From Sedimentisphaerales bacterium (GTDB taxonomy: Bacteria > Planctomycetota > Phycisphaerae > Sedimentisphaerales > Anaerobacaceae): a DNA stretch of 12,123 nt. Where the stretch lies: the NCBI GenBank assembly GCA_016933985.1, contig JAFGTU010000232.1:1-12123 (forward strand), in the 5' to 3' direction. Position 1 is the stretch's first letter. Every line of letters begins with the position of its first letter. Shown piece after piece: positions 1 through 6,067 of the stretch. A program made the position numbers and the translations under genes. Under the pieces are notes generated by a model. That model did not search any database, was not told the origin of the DNA, and was given only the letters and a program-made list of their open reading frames with translations.

Positions 1-16
1 ACACAAAACCAGTTCA

Positions 17-28
17 CCCTAATTAGGG
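17..28. repeat. 12-bp perfect palindrome CCCTAATTAGGG
   Basis: The sequence reads CCCTAATTAGGG, which is its own reverse complement. It lies about 110 bp upstream of the glycosyltransferase start in otherwise non-coding DNA. A palindrome of this size could be a dimeric regulator site, but one copy alone does not show that. It could also be chance. No second copy was noticed in the window. Confidence 0.3.
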
Positions 29-102
29 ACTCATAAAGCCAGTGTACAAAAGCACTTAGAAAGCGCCAGAAAAAAATTCCACACCCACTGTAAGGATGCA
101 TC

Positions 103-131
103 TTGCCCTGAAAGGGCCTTGGGCGTATATT
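103..131 (+). promoter_or_regulatory. Possible sigma-70-type promoter for the glycosyltransferase gene
   Basis: TTGCCC at 103-108 (four of six to TTGACA) and TATATT at 126-131 (five of six to TATAAT) are separated by exactly 17 bp. The expected transcription start would be near 138, directly at the GTG/ATG start pair (136/139). If real, the message would be leaderless or almost so, which fits the lack of a Shine-Dalgarno sequence in front of this gene. The match is modest and could be chance. Confidence 0.3.
105..117. repeat. Small hairpin GCCCT-GAA-AGGGC between the -35 and -10 candidates
   Basis: A perfect 5-bp stem (GCCCT at 105-109, AGGGC at 113-117) with a 3-nt loop lies in the spacer of the candidate promoter. 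There is no T-run after it, so it is not a convincing intrinsic terminator. It could be an operator-like element or chance. Confidence 0.2.
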
Positions 132-135
132 CCAA

Positions 136-1155
136 GTGATGAGCACACACGGAAAGCAAGAAGCAAATCGCAAACGCAGCCTGCTTGTCTTCAACTGCCA
201 CGAGGCGTGGGTAAGCCAACTGGCGGTCCTGGGATTCCAACTCGATATCGTCGTCGGCCTCAAAGGTCAATATAAGGGCACATGGGACCTGCAGATGCGC
301 CCGAAGCCGCCGGCCTCCAGCCTGCTAAGTCTATCGCAGGCCCTTCAATCAGATACGGACTATTACTGCATAATAGCTCACAACATAACAGACCTTCTGG
401 ATGTCAAGGCTCGCCCTGAGCCGCGTCTTATGGTTATTCACTCGACGCTCGAAGGCCGCCTCCTGGAGGAGAAATCCGAAGTTCCGCCCGATCAGATGAG
501 GGCAATGCTGCACAGGTATATTGATCTGGTTGGCGGCCACGTCGTTGCTGTGTCCACGCTAAAGGGCGCATCCTGGGGTTTTGCCGAGGATATCGTGCCA
601 TTCTGTGTCGATCCGGACGACTACCCGCCTTACGAAGGCAACCAGGCCTGCGGCCTTAGGATATGCAATTTCGTTGAGAGCAGAAAACAAATCCTTTTAT
701 GGGACCTCCACGAGGAGGCATTCGGGGGGCTTGCTGTGCGCATCGTAGGACATAATCCCGGTCTGCCGGGCGTCTCAGCGTCTCATGATTGGGCGCACCT
801 GAAGACGCTGCTTCAATCCCACCGGTTCTATATTCACACGGCTGACCCTCGGCTCGAAGACGGGTACAACATGGCAACCGTAGAGGCAATGGCCGCCGGA
901 ATGCCTATCCTGGGCAATAAGCACCCTGGTTCGCCGGTCCAACACGGGGTCAGCGGCTTTCTTAGCGACGATCCCGGTGAATTAAGGAAATTTGCCCGAA
1001 TGCTCCTCGAAGACCAGCGATTAGCAGCGACGATGGGCCGGCAGGCGCGAGAAACGGCGATTGAGAAGTTCTCAACAACCAATTTCAGGCAGGCCTTTCT
1101 TCAATCTATAGAAACTGCGCTACGCAAATGCAACAGCAGGAAAGTCGCACTATGA
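136..1155 (+). CDS. GT4-like glycosyltransferase (GT-B fold)
   Basis: A 339-residue protein resembling retaining glycosyltransferases of the GT4 family, which transfer a sugar from a nucleotide-sugar donor. The C-terminal half carries the signature: ADPRLEDGYNMATVEAMAAG at about residues 236-255 matches the usual donor-site E-x7-E motif, with Asp242 standing where the first Glu normally is and Glu250 as the second. It is followed by GMPILGNKHPGSPVQHGVSG, the typical loop and strand after that motif, and a C-terminal helical tail. The N-terminal acceptor half is less conserved (IHSTLEGRLL near residue 101 looks like its active-site loop). There is no signal peptide or membrane segment. Translation can begin at GTG 136 or ATG 139; an in-frame TGA at 109-111 bounds the frame and no Shine-Dalgarno is visible. 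Acceptor and donor are unknown. The position beside flagellar genes allows flagellin glycosylation, but this is only inference. The gene converges on fliK. Confidence 0.82.
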   Translation: MMSTHGKQEANRKRSLLVFNCHEAWVSQLAVLGFQLDIVVGLKGQYKGTWDLQMRPKPPASSLLSLSQALQSDTDYYCIIAHNITDLLDVKARPEPRLMVIHSTLEGRLLEEKSEVPPDQMRAMLHRYIDLVGGHVVAVSTLKGASWGFAEDIVPFCVDPDDYPPYEGNQACGLRICNFVESRKQILLWDLHEEAFGGLAVRIVGHNPGLPGVSASHDWAHLKTLLQSHRFYIHTADPRLEDGYNMATVEAMAAGMPILGNKHPGSPVQHGVSGFLSDDPGELRKFARMLLEDQRLAATMGRQARETAIEKFSTTNFRQAFLQSIETALRKCNSRKVAL

Positions 1156-1231
1156 CTCACGACGAGGAACGTGCTTGGAAGGCAAGTTTCCGAGGTTTGA
1201 ATGCGATTAAGAGGGGATTTCGCAGTCTGTG

Positions 1232-2869
1232 CTATGCAAAAATGTCTATTGATTTCTCGGTAACGTAAGTCCGGCTACGTCCGGTAAATCCCGTGTACTC
1301 GCTGTCTTCCGCGGTGAACTCGTTTGCCAATGGGTATGGCGCGTTTGGATTGGGGCTCGTCGCGCCCTGTTGACTACCCCAGCCATTTTGCTGAGCCGTC
1401 GCAGACCAGCCGTTTAGGCTCTGCTGCTGCTGTTCGCTGGCAATTACAACTTCAAGGCGTTTGACCTGAACACCCAATTCCAGAAGGTCCCGCGCAATTC
1501 CCGGCAGTTCCTGCTGGACTTCGGCCCTCGTCTGCGACTTGCTGACCTCCAGGATACCGGTGATTTGGTCGTCCTGCTGGTGGAACCTTATGACGACTCT
1601 GCCGAGTTCCGGAGGATTCAGCCGAACAGTTATCTCCCGATCCGATCCTCCTATAGAACTTCTTACAGATTCCCGAATCTGCTCGCCAACAGTCGAGTAG
1701 GCATCATTGGCACCGGGATTGCCCGGCGATTTGACAGGCTGTGCGGCAGCGACCGGATGCTCTACGCGGGCATTTTGCAGGTTCTCCACAGAAACCACGT
1801 GTTCGAACTCGAAGGAGCCACCACCATCGCGGGTCTGCGTGTTACTGCCTTTAGCCTGCGCTGTGGGCGCCTCGCTCTGGGCAACATTGACTTTTTGAGC
1901 GAGAGAGTCCCCTGAGAGACTATCTTCACCGGGGACAGTCCCTGTAACGCTATCATCAGGGTACTCTGAAAGCACGTTGCCCTGCTGGCCCGCGCTGCCG
2001 TTGCTGCCGGACTCTTCGTAATTGCCTTCAGGTATTATAGGACTACTCTCTTGTGTAGCTGGCTCACTAACTGAGAATACCGCCTTGACCATCCCTTGGT
2101 CCCCCTGCGACGCAGGTTGAGCGTTCACGCTGGTTTGCTGTACCGGATCAGGCGAATCGTCCTCCGCCAGGGCGATTTCGCAGCCAATAAGCGATTCACC
2201 TGCCAATCCGGCGTTTTTCACCTCCACAGGGGCGCCCTGCCCACCCTCAAGAACGTCGTTCAGGGTCGGTGTTGGCTCAACCTGCGCACCTTCAACAGGC
2301 TGAGGATTCAGAGCAGCCGCCACATTACTTGGAGCAGGTTGAATGACCCTAGACTCGACTCGCCCAGCCAATTCCGTGATTGCGCCGGCTGATTCAGGCA
2401 TGCCGGCCATTGACCCAGTGCTGATCTGACTATCCTGCCCGCCATTAAGATACACCGGCGCTGACAGCGCCGTGTCGTACAACACCTGGGCCAAGACCCG
2501 CGAGGTCTGAACAACCAACTCCTGCTGGGGCAAATCGCCAGCCTGTGGAGCAGGGCCGTCCGATGCGGCTGAAAGGTCGTTGGGAACATCGGCAGGAACA
2601 GGATACGATTGGCCCGATGGATTCTCGGCCTGCATCTGCTCCTCAAACGCCTGCCTGAAAGCCTTTGTCGCTTTGTCTTGAACAGGCTGCACAGGCGTGC
2701 CAATTGGGGTATTATAAGACGTAATTACCTGAGTCTCATCCGCGCTGGCAGGCTGCTCGCCACATCTCAAATCGCAGCAGGTTGTGCTTGTCCGCGCAGC
2801 GGGCTCAGAGAGGCCTGAGACGACCTCAAGATTGGATATGAGTACATTTGTCAACAGGCAGACATCCAT
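1232..2869 (-). CDS. fliK: Flagellar hook-length control protein FliK
   Basis: FliK is the exported ruler that sets hook length and triggers the export switch to filament proteins. The recognisable part is the C-terminal Flg_hook domain (about residues 409-476 of the 545 counted from 2869; DNA about 1645-1440), with the hallmark LNPPELGRVVIRF followed by ITGILEVSKSQTRAEVQQEL and LLELGVQVKRLEVV. The long N-terminal region is low-complexity and rich in Gln, Ser, Pro, Ala and Glu with no clear fold, as is usual for FliK. A Gln-rich tail follows the domain. The frame is open to 3073, but a sigma-54 promoter at 2883-2899 would start the message near 2872, so starts upstream of that are unlikely. 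ATG 2869 gives an almost leaderless message; TTG 2854 with GGATG eight bases before it is the alternative and yields a start reading TNVLISNL. The upstream extension is Cys-rich and looks non-coding. The gene runs opposite to the main operon, which is unusual. Confidence 0.85.
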   Translation of the reverse strand: MDVCLLTNVLISNLEVVSGLSEPAARTSTTCCDLRCGEQPASADETQVITSYNTPIGTPVQPVQDKATKAFRQAFEEQMQAENPSGQSYPVPADVPNDLSAASDGPAPQAGDLPQQELVVQTSRVLAQVLYDTALSAPVYLNGGQDSQISTGSMAGMPESAGAITELAGRVESRVIQPAPSNVAAALNPQPVEGAQVEPTPTLNDVLEGGQGAPVEVKNAGLAGESLIGCEIALAEDDSPDPVQQTSVNAQPASQGDQGMVKAVFSVSEPATQESSPIIPEGNYEESGSNGSAGQQGNVLSEYPDDSVTGTVPGEDSLSGDSLAQKVNVAQSEAPTAQAKGSNTQTRDGGGSFEFEHVVSVENLQNARVEHPVAAAQPVKSPGNPGANDAYSTVGEQIRESVRSSIGGSDREITVRLNPPELGRVVIRFHQQDDQITGILEVSKSQTRAEVQQELPGIARDLLELGVQVKRLEVVIASEQQQQSLNGWSATAQQNGWGSQQGATSPNPNAPYPLANEFTAEDSEYTGFTGRSRTYVTEKSIDIFA

Positions 2870-2882
2870 AACGTAACCACTT

Positions 2883-2899
2883 AGCAAGTTCCGTGCCAT
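2883..2899 (-). promoter_or_regulatory. Sigma-54 (-24/-12) promoter for fliK
   Basis: Read on the minus strand the sequence is ATGGCACGGAACTTGCT, that is TGGCACG-N4-TTGCT, a full match to the RpoN consensus core. The -24 GG lies at 2897-2896 and the -12 GC at 2885-2884, with exactly ten bases between them. Transcription would begin near 2872, pointing into fliK. It overlaps upstream start candidates of the fliK frame (ATG 2902 and 2899) and therefore argues against them. Confidence 0.8.
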
Positions 2900-2934
2900 C
2901 ATCTGCCCAAAGCAGTGACAACATCGCAAACCAT

Positions 2935-2944
2935 TGTCATGACA
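2935..2944. repeat. 10-bp palindrome TGTCATGACA, possible activator site
   Basis: TGTCATGACA is perfectly self-complementary and overlaps an inverted pair TGACAA-N12-TTGTCA (2916-2939). It sits roughly 60-70 bp upstream of the inferred fliK transcription start and about 300 bp upstream of the flgB start site. A dimeric enhancer-binding protein could use it for one or both sigma-54 promoters. This is inference from symmetry and position only. Confidence 0.3.
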
Positions 2945-3218
2945 GGACTTATAGCCGAAAAAAGAAGCCTTGTGCATAATTGCATAGGTCAGTGCGTTTC
3001 TAATGCGGCGGAATGGTCTAAGGTTGAGGCAAAAACTTCCGGCCTCAGACACTTGGAAATATGGGAGTATCACTGCTCACAGACGTGTAAAAAAAGACAT
3101 CGGCTTGTATAGAATCCTGACGCACCGACCATCACCCAACCTATCGCATAGAACCGAATTTGAGCATTTTTCCGCGAAATTGTGGGATTCACCGGCGAAA
3201 ACACGGGCCGGACAACAT

Positions 3219-3235
3219 TTGGCACGCTGATTGCT
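3219..3235 (+). promoter_or_regulatory. Sigma-54 (-24/-12) promoter for the flgB operon
   Basis: TTGGCACGCTGATTGCT contains TGGCACG-N4-TTGCT, a full match to the RpoN core, with GG at 3221-3222 and GC at 3233-3234 separated by ten bases. The predicted start of transcription is near 3246, about 43 bases ahead of the GTG start of flgB at 3289. The promoter sits inside the longer open frame that starts at 3160, so it also rules out that start. It likely drives the whole flgB-to-motB series under a flagellar enhancer-binding activator. Confidence 0.85.
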
Positions 3236-3288
3236 CGCAGTTGTACGGCCAGAAAAGGTTTCGGCAAAGACAATACGGGAAAATTGCT

Positions 3289-3648
3289 GTGTCAAAGATA
3301 AGCAGTATCGTTGATTTTCTGGAGGCCGGCATCAAAGCCGAGGGTCTCCGGCAGAAGACAATCACAAACAACGTCGCCAATCTTCAGACGCCGGGATACC
3401 GCCGAATTGACGTCAGGTTCGAGCAATTGCTGGCCAAGGCGCTCGACTCAAAAGGAGCCGACGACCTTGATGAAATCGAGCCCGATGTCTATCAGCCCAA
3501 GAACACCCCTGTCAAGACCAATGGCAACGATGTCAGCCTGGAGACAGAGGTCGGGGAAATGGTGAAGAATACGATTCGGCACAGGGCATACGTTGGCCTG
3601 CTCAAGAAGAATTACCAGCAGATTGAAACCGCCATTAACGTCAGATAG
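3289..3648 (+). CDS. flgB: Flagellar proximal rod protein FlgB
   Basis: FlgB is one of the proximal rod subunits that mount on FliE above the MS ring; it is secreted by the flagellar export apparatus. From GTG 3289 the product is 119 residues, close to the usual size. It has the N-terminal rod motif NNVANLQTPGYRR at about 27-39, a middle section around DVRFEQLL (41-48), NGNDVSLETEVGEMVKN (78-94), typical of the FlgB C-terminal half, and a final amphipathic helix. The start is chosen because ACGGGA (3275-3280) lies eight bases ahead of GTG, the sigma-54 promoter lies between this start and the longer start at 3160, and the extra 43 residues of the long form resemble no rod protein. It is the first gene of the operon, with flgC 79 bp downstream. 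Confidence 0.93.
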   Translation: MSKISSIVDFLEAGIKAEGLRQKTITNNVANLQTPGYRRIDVRFEQLLAKALDSKGADDLDEIEPDVYQPKNTPVKTNGNDVSLETEVGEMVKNTIRHRAYVGLLKKNYQQIETAINVR

Positions 3649-3727
3649 CCGCGCACTTTTTCGAGATTGGAATTTCTGAAGGTCAAGCACAACATAAAAG
3701 GCAATGAAGACAATCAGGGATGGACAA

Positions 3728-4132
3728 ATGGAAGTCAGCAGCAGCTTCAGCCCAATAGACATAGCCGTATCCGGCATGCAGGCGCAGAACAAGCAAATAG
3801 GTGCGATCTCATCCAACGTCGCCAATGCACAATCAACGGACAACGGAGACGGATCACCATATCGCAGGCTTGAAGCGATATTCAGAGCCGCGGGCGACGA
3901 GATCGATGGGGTGACCGTGGACGAGATAGCCCCAGATATGAGCGAATTTCCTCGGATACTCAAGCCCGGACACCCTGATGCTGATGATCAGGGATATGTG
4001 TCAATGCCGAATGTGGATTTGCCCGTCGAGATGATCAATTTGAATATGGCGACGCGCGCTTATCAGGCGAACGTCGCTGTTATGAAGCGATACCAGCGCA
4101 TGGTGGAAAGCACGCTCGAATTACTTCGATGA
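3728..4132 (+). CDS. flgC: Flagellar proximal rod protein FlgC
   Basis: FlgC is a proximal rod subunit that assembles with FlgB and FlgF between the MS ring and the distal rod. The 134-residue product has the family's N-terminal helix FSPIDIAVSGMQAQ (7-20) and SSNVANAQST (28-37), and the strongly conserved C-terminal region GYVSMPNVDLPVEMINL (89-105) with MATRAYQANVAVMKRYQRM. ATG 3728 is preferred over the in-frame ATG 3704: it has AGGGATGG a few bases ahead and begins directly before the conserved FSPIDIAVSGM block, as in other FlgC proteins. The gene is followed after 16 bp by fliE, the usual flgB-flgC-fliE order. Confidence 0.95.
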   Translation: MEVSSSFSPIDIAVSGMQAQNKQIGAISSNVANAQSTDNGDGSPYRRLEAIFRAAGDEIDGVTVDEIAPDMSEFPRILKPGHPDADDQGYVSMPNVDLPVEMINLNMATRAYQANVAVMKRYQRMVESTLELLR

Positions 4133-4148
4133 GTGAGAAAGCAGAACA

Positions 4149-4487
4149 ATGATCAATCTGACTACCAACATAACCTCGAGTTTGCCGAAAATTGATGCTG
4201 AGTCCTTTGGAGCTGGCAAGCTCGCCTCAAGGCGGCCCGGGGAATCCGGCGGCGTCAAAGTTGATTTCGAGAATACAGTAAAGGCCGCAGACAAATACCT
4301 TTCCAACGTCAGCGACCTTCAACAATCATCGAATGCGTCCATCATGGATTTGTTGGCCGGCAAGAACACCGATATTACGTCGGTGGTTGCGGCGGCGGCA
4401 AAGGCCGATATGAGCTTCAAACTGCTTGTCGGCGTACGAAACCAGCTGATTGATGCATATAAACAGACTATGAATATGCAGATATAG
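4149..4487 (+). CDS. fliE: MS-ring/rod adaptor protein FliE
   Basis: FliE joins the MS ring to the proximal rod and is the first rod component exported. The product is 112 residues, a normal length. The N-terminal third is variable. The family signature is in the second half: VDFENTVKAADKYLSNVSDLQQ (split here by the usual turn), then IMDLLAGKNTDITSVVAAAAKADMSF and LLVGVRNQLIDAYKQTMNMQI, matching the two helices typical of FliE and its near-universal ending (a basic/aromatic helix then MxI or similar). ATG 4149 is the first start in frame after flgC; the upstream GAGTGAGAAAG is only a fair ribosome site. It lies between flgC and fliF as in most flagellar operons. Confidence 0.95.
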   Translation: MINLTTNITSSLPKIDAESFGAGKLASRRPGESGGVKVDFENTVKAADKYLSNVSDLQQSSNASIMDLLAGKNTDITSVVAAAAKADMSFKLLVGVRNQLIDAYKQTMNMQI

Positions 4488-4551
4488 GCAGTTGTCGCGG
4501 AGATCGTTTCGGGCAATTGTTCATCAGATCAGTAATTAATGAAAAAGACCT

Positions 4552-6063
4552 ATGAGCTTTTTCCAAAAAATCCAGGCGGTCTGGAACAACATCAGTCTTG
4601 TTCAGCGCGCGTTGCTGGTCGCAGTTGTTCTGACTGTTGGCATTGTCGGGACGCTGCTTGTTCAGTGGGCCCGCAGACCTGATATGCGGATGCTGTATCA
4701 ACAACTGTCGCCAGAAGACGCCTCAAAGATAACAGAGAAAATCAGCGAAAAGGGCATTACCTACGAATTACGAAACGGAGGGACCACAATCTACGCCCCG
4801 AAAGAACACATCTATCAACTTCGTCTGGATATGGCCAAAGACGGCCTGCCCGTCGGTGAACAAGGCGGCTACAGCATATTCGATAAAGAGAAAGTAGGCG
4901 CCAGCCCCTTTGCCCAGGAGGTCAATCTCAAGCGGGCGCTGCAGGATGAACTGGCAAAGAGTATTCAAATGATAGACGGCATTGATTATGCCCGGATTCA
5001 TATAGTCAACACCGAGAAGAACATTTTCGCCTCCAAGGCCGCCGATACGAGCGCATCGGTAGTTCTTCGGCTGCGACCAGGTTATACGTTGAGCGCTTTG
5101 AATATAGCGGCAATTACGCACTTGGTGGCCGGTAGTGTGGACGGACTCAATTCGGACAAAGTGACCGTAATAGACAGTCAGGGACGTCTTCTTTCGAGTG
5201 AATCCGACCAGGCCGGGGCACATCAAGCCGGAACGGTCCAGGCATATAAGGAAAGAGTGGAGCAGAGCCTCGAAAAGAAGGTCGAGGACATGCTGACAAC
5301 CGTGCTGGGGCCGGGCAGAGCCGCGGTGAGGGTTAGTGCCGTTATCGACATGAACAGCGTCAGCACCATCAAAGAAACCTATGAGCCTAAGGGAATTGTC
5401 AGTAAGGAAGACATTCAGAAGAATGAAGAGAAACCTACAGCCGCATCAGGAAATGACTCGTCAGGCACGCCCGGCAAATCAATAAAAGACGAGACAATCA
5501 CCACCGAATATGTAAACCCCAAGACTGTCGAGCAAAAGGATGTGCTGCCGGGCAAGATAATATCCTTGTCGGCCTCGGCGGTGGTGGACTTGTCGGTCTC
5601 CGATGCCAACCAGACAGGCTCAAACGCCGCATCCGGGAAGATAATGCAATTAGAAGACGTGGAAAAACTAATCAGAAATACACTCGGCCTCGATCCTACG
5701 GACACAGAATCGCTAACGGTGGTTGACGCAAGAATTTACCGTCCGACCGAATCACTGACTGAAGCCGAGCCGTCCAGTTGGCCTCGGTATATGGCCATCG
5801 TTCACCAGGCGTCTTTGGGCATTATGGCGATCTGTGCGATGCTGGTTCTTCGGATTTTCAAAGGCGCAAAGAAGAAGGCCACCCAGCAAGCCTTCCCAGG
5901 ACAGTTGCCGGCGGCAGGAACAGTTGAAACTGCCGGTTTTCTGCCTGCCGGAGGCGCGGCAGATTCATTTGCCCTGCGCAGACAGATATCCGGCGCTTTG
6001 CGGAAAAATCCGGAACAAGTCAAACAGGTATTTGCAAGCTGGATACAGGAAAGCGAGGCTTAA
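4552..6063 (+). CDS. fliF: Flagellar MS-ring protein FliF
   Basis: FliF forms the MS ring in the inner membrane, the platform for the rotor and the housing for the export gate. The 503-residue protein has a first membrane helix at about 20-38, ring-building motifs over roughly 45-370 (DMAKDGLPVGEQGGYSIFDK near 95-115 and KVGASPFAQEVNLKRALQDE after it are highly characteristic), a low-complexity Lys/Glu/Ser/Thr loop near 285-330, a second membrane helix at about 414-435, and a cytoplasmic tail. The last 30 residues (LRRQISGALRKNPEQVKQVF) form the helix that binds FliG. It is somewhat shorter than the enterobacterial protein, mainly in the loop and tail. ATG 4552 has only a weak purine-rich site. 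fliG starts 4 bp after the stop, matching the tight FliF-FliG partnership. Confidence 0.97.
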   Translation: MSFFQKIQAVWNNISLVQRALLVAVVLTVGIVGTLLVQWARRPDMRMLYQQLSPEDASKITEKISEKGITYELRNGGTTIYAPKEHIYQLRLDMAKDGLPVGEQGGYSIFDKEKVGASPFAQEVNLKRALQDELAKSIQMIDGIDYARIHIVNTEKNIFASKAADTSASVVLRLRPGYTLSALNIAAITHLVAGSVDGLNSDKVTVIDSQGRLLSSESDQAGAHQAGTVQAYKERVEQSLEKKVEDMLTTVLGPGRAAVRVSAVIDMNSVSTIKETYEPKGIVSKEDIQKNEEKPTAASGNDSSGTPGKSIKDETITTEYVNPKTVEQKDVLPGKIISLSASAVVDLSVSDANQTGSNAASGKIMQLEDVEKLIRNTLGLDPTDTESLTVVDARIYRPTESLTEAEPSSWPRYMAIVHQASLGIMAICAMLVLRIFKGAKKKATQQAFPGQLPAAGTVETAGFLPAGGAADSFALRRQISGALRKNPEQVKQVFASWIQESEA

Positions 6064-6067
6064 TTAA

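Larger units (their letters stand above)
2870..3288. promoter_or_regulatory. Divergent control region between fliK and flgB
   Basis: About 420 bp without a convincing gene. Both flanking frames stay open into it, but neither extension shows family similarity, and both would lie upstream of the sigma-54 promoters. It holds one -24/-12 promoter per direction. Between them are a perfect 10-bp palindrome TGTCATGACA (2935-2944), an inverted pair TGACAA (2916-2921) and TTGTCA (2934-2939), and a spaced pair of TGCA boxes (2973-2976 and 2981-2984). Sigma-54 promoters need an enhancer-binding ATPase, so activator sites are expected in this stretch; these repeats are candidates only. Confidence 0.6.

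Noticed and set aside
1156..1231. Possible bidirectional terminator between the convergent glycosyltransferase and fliK genes
   Set aside because: Only a weak 4-bp stem (GGAA...TTCC) is visible, with no GC-rich stem and T-run in either direction.
1152..1268. A 38-codon plus-strand reading frame starting at ATG in the glycosyltransferase stop (ATGA overlap), reading MTHDEERAWKAS...
   Set aside because: It overlaps the 3' end of fliK on the other strand, is short, and resembles no family I know. The ATGA overlap is suggestive but not enough to call a gene.
1707..1725. TTGGCACCGGGATTGCC on the plus strand, a sigma-54-like match with correct spacing
   Set aside because: It lies inside fliK in antisense, no gene starts downstream on that strand, and the bases after GGCAC and TTGC fit less well than the two intergenic promoters.
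2870..3073. N-terminal extension of the fliK frame to ATG 3073
   Set aside because: The extension is Cys- and His-rich, resembles no FliK N-terminus, and lies upstream of the sigma-54 promoter at 2883-2899.
3160..3288. N-terminal extension of the flgB frame to ATG 3160
   Set aside because: The sigma-54 promoter at 3219-3235 lies within it, and the extra 43 residues do not resemble rod proteins; GTG 3289 has a ribosome site and begins right before the conserved part.
3448..3963. 171-codon minus-strand open frame opposite flgB and flgC
   Set aside because: It covers two recognisable rod genes in antisense and has no domain signature.
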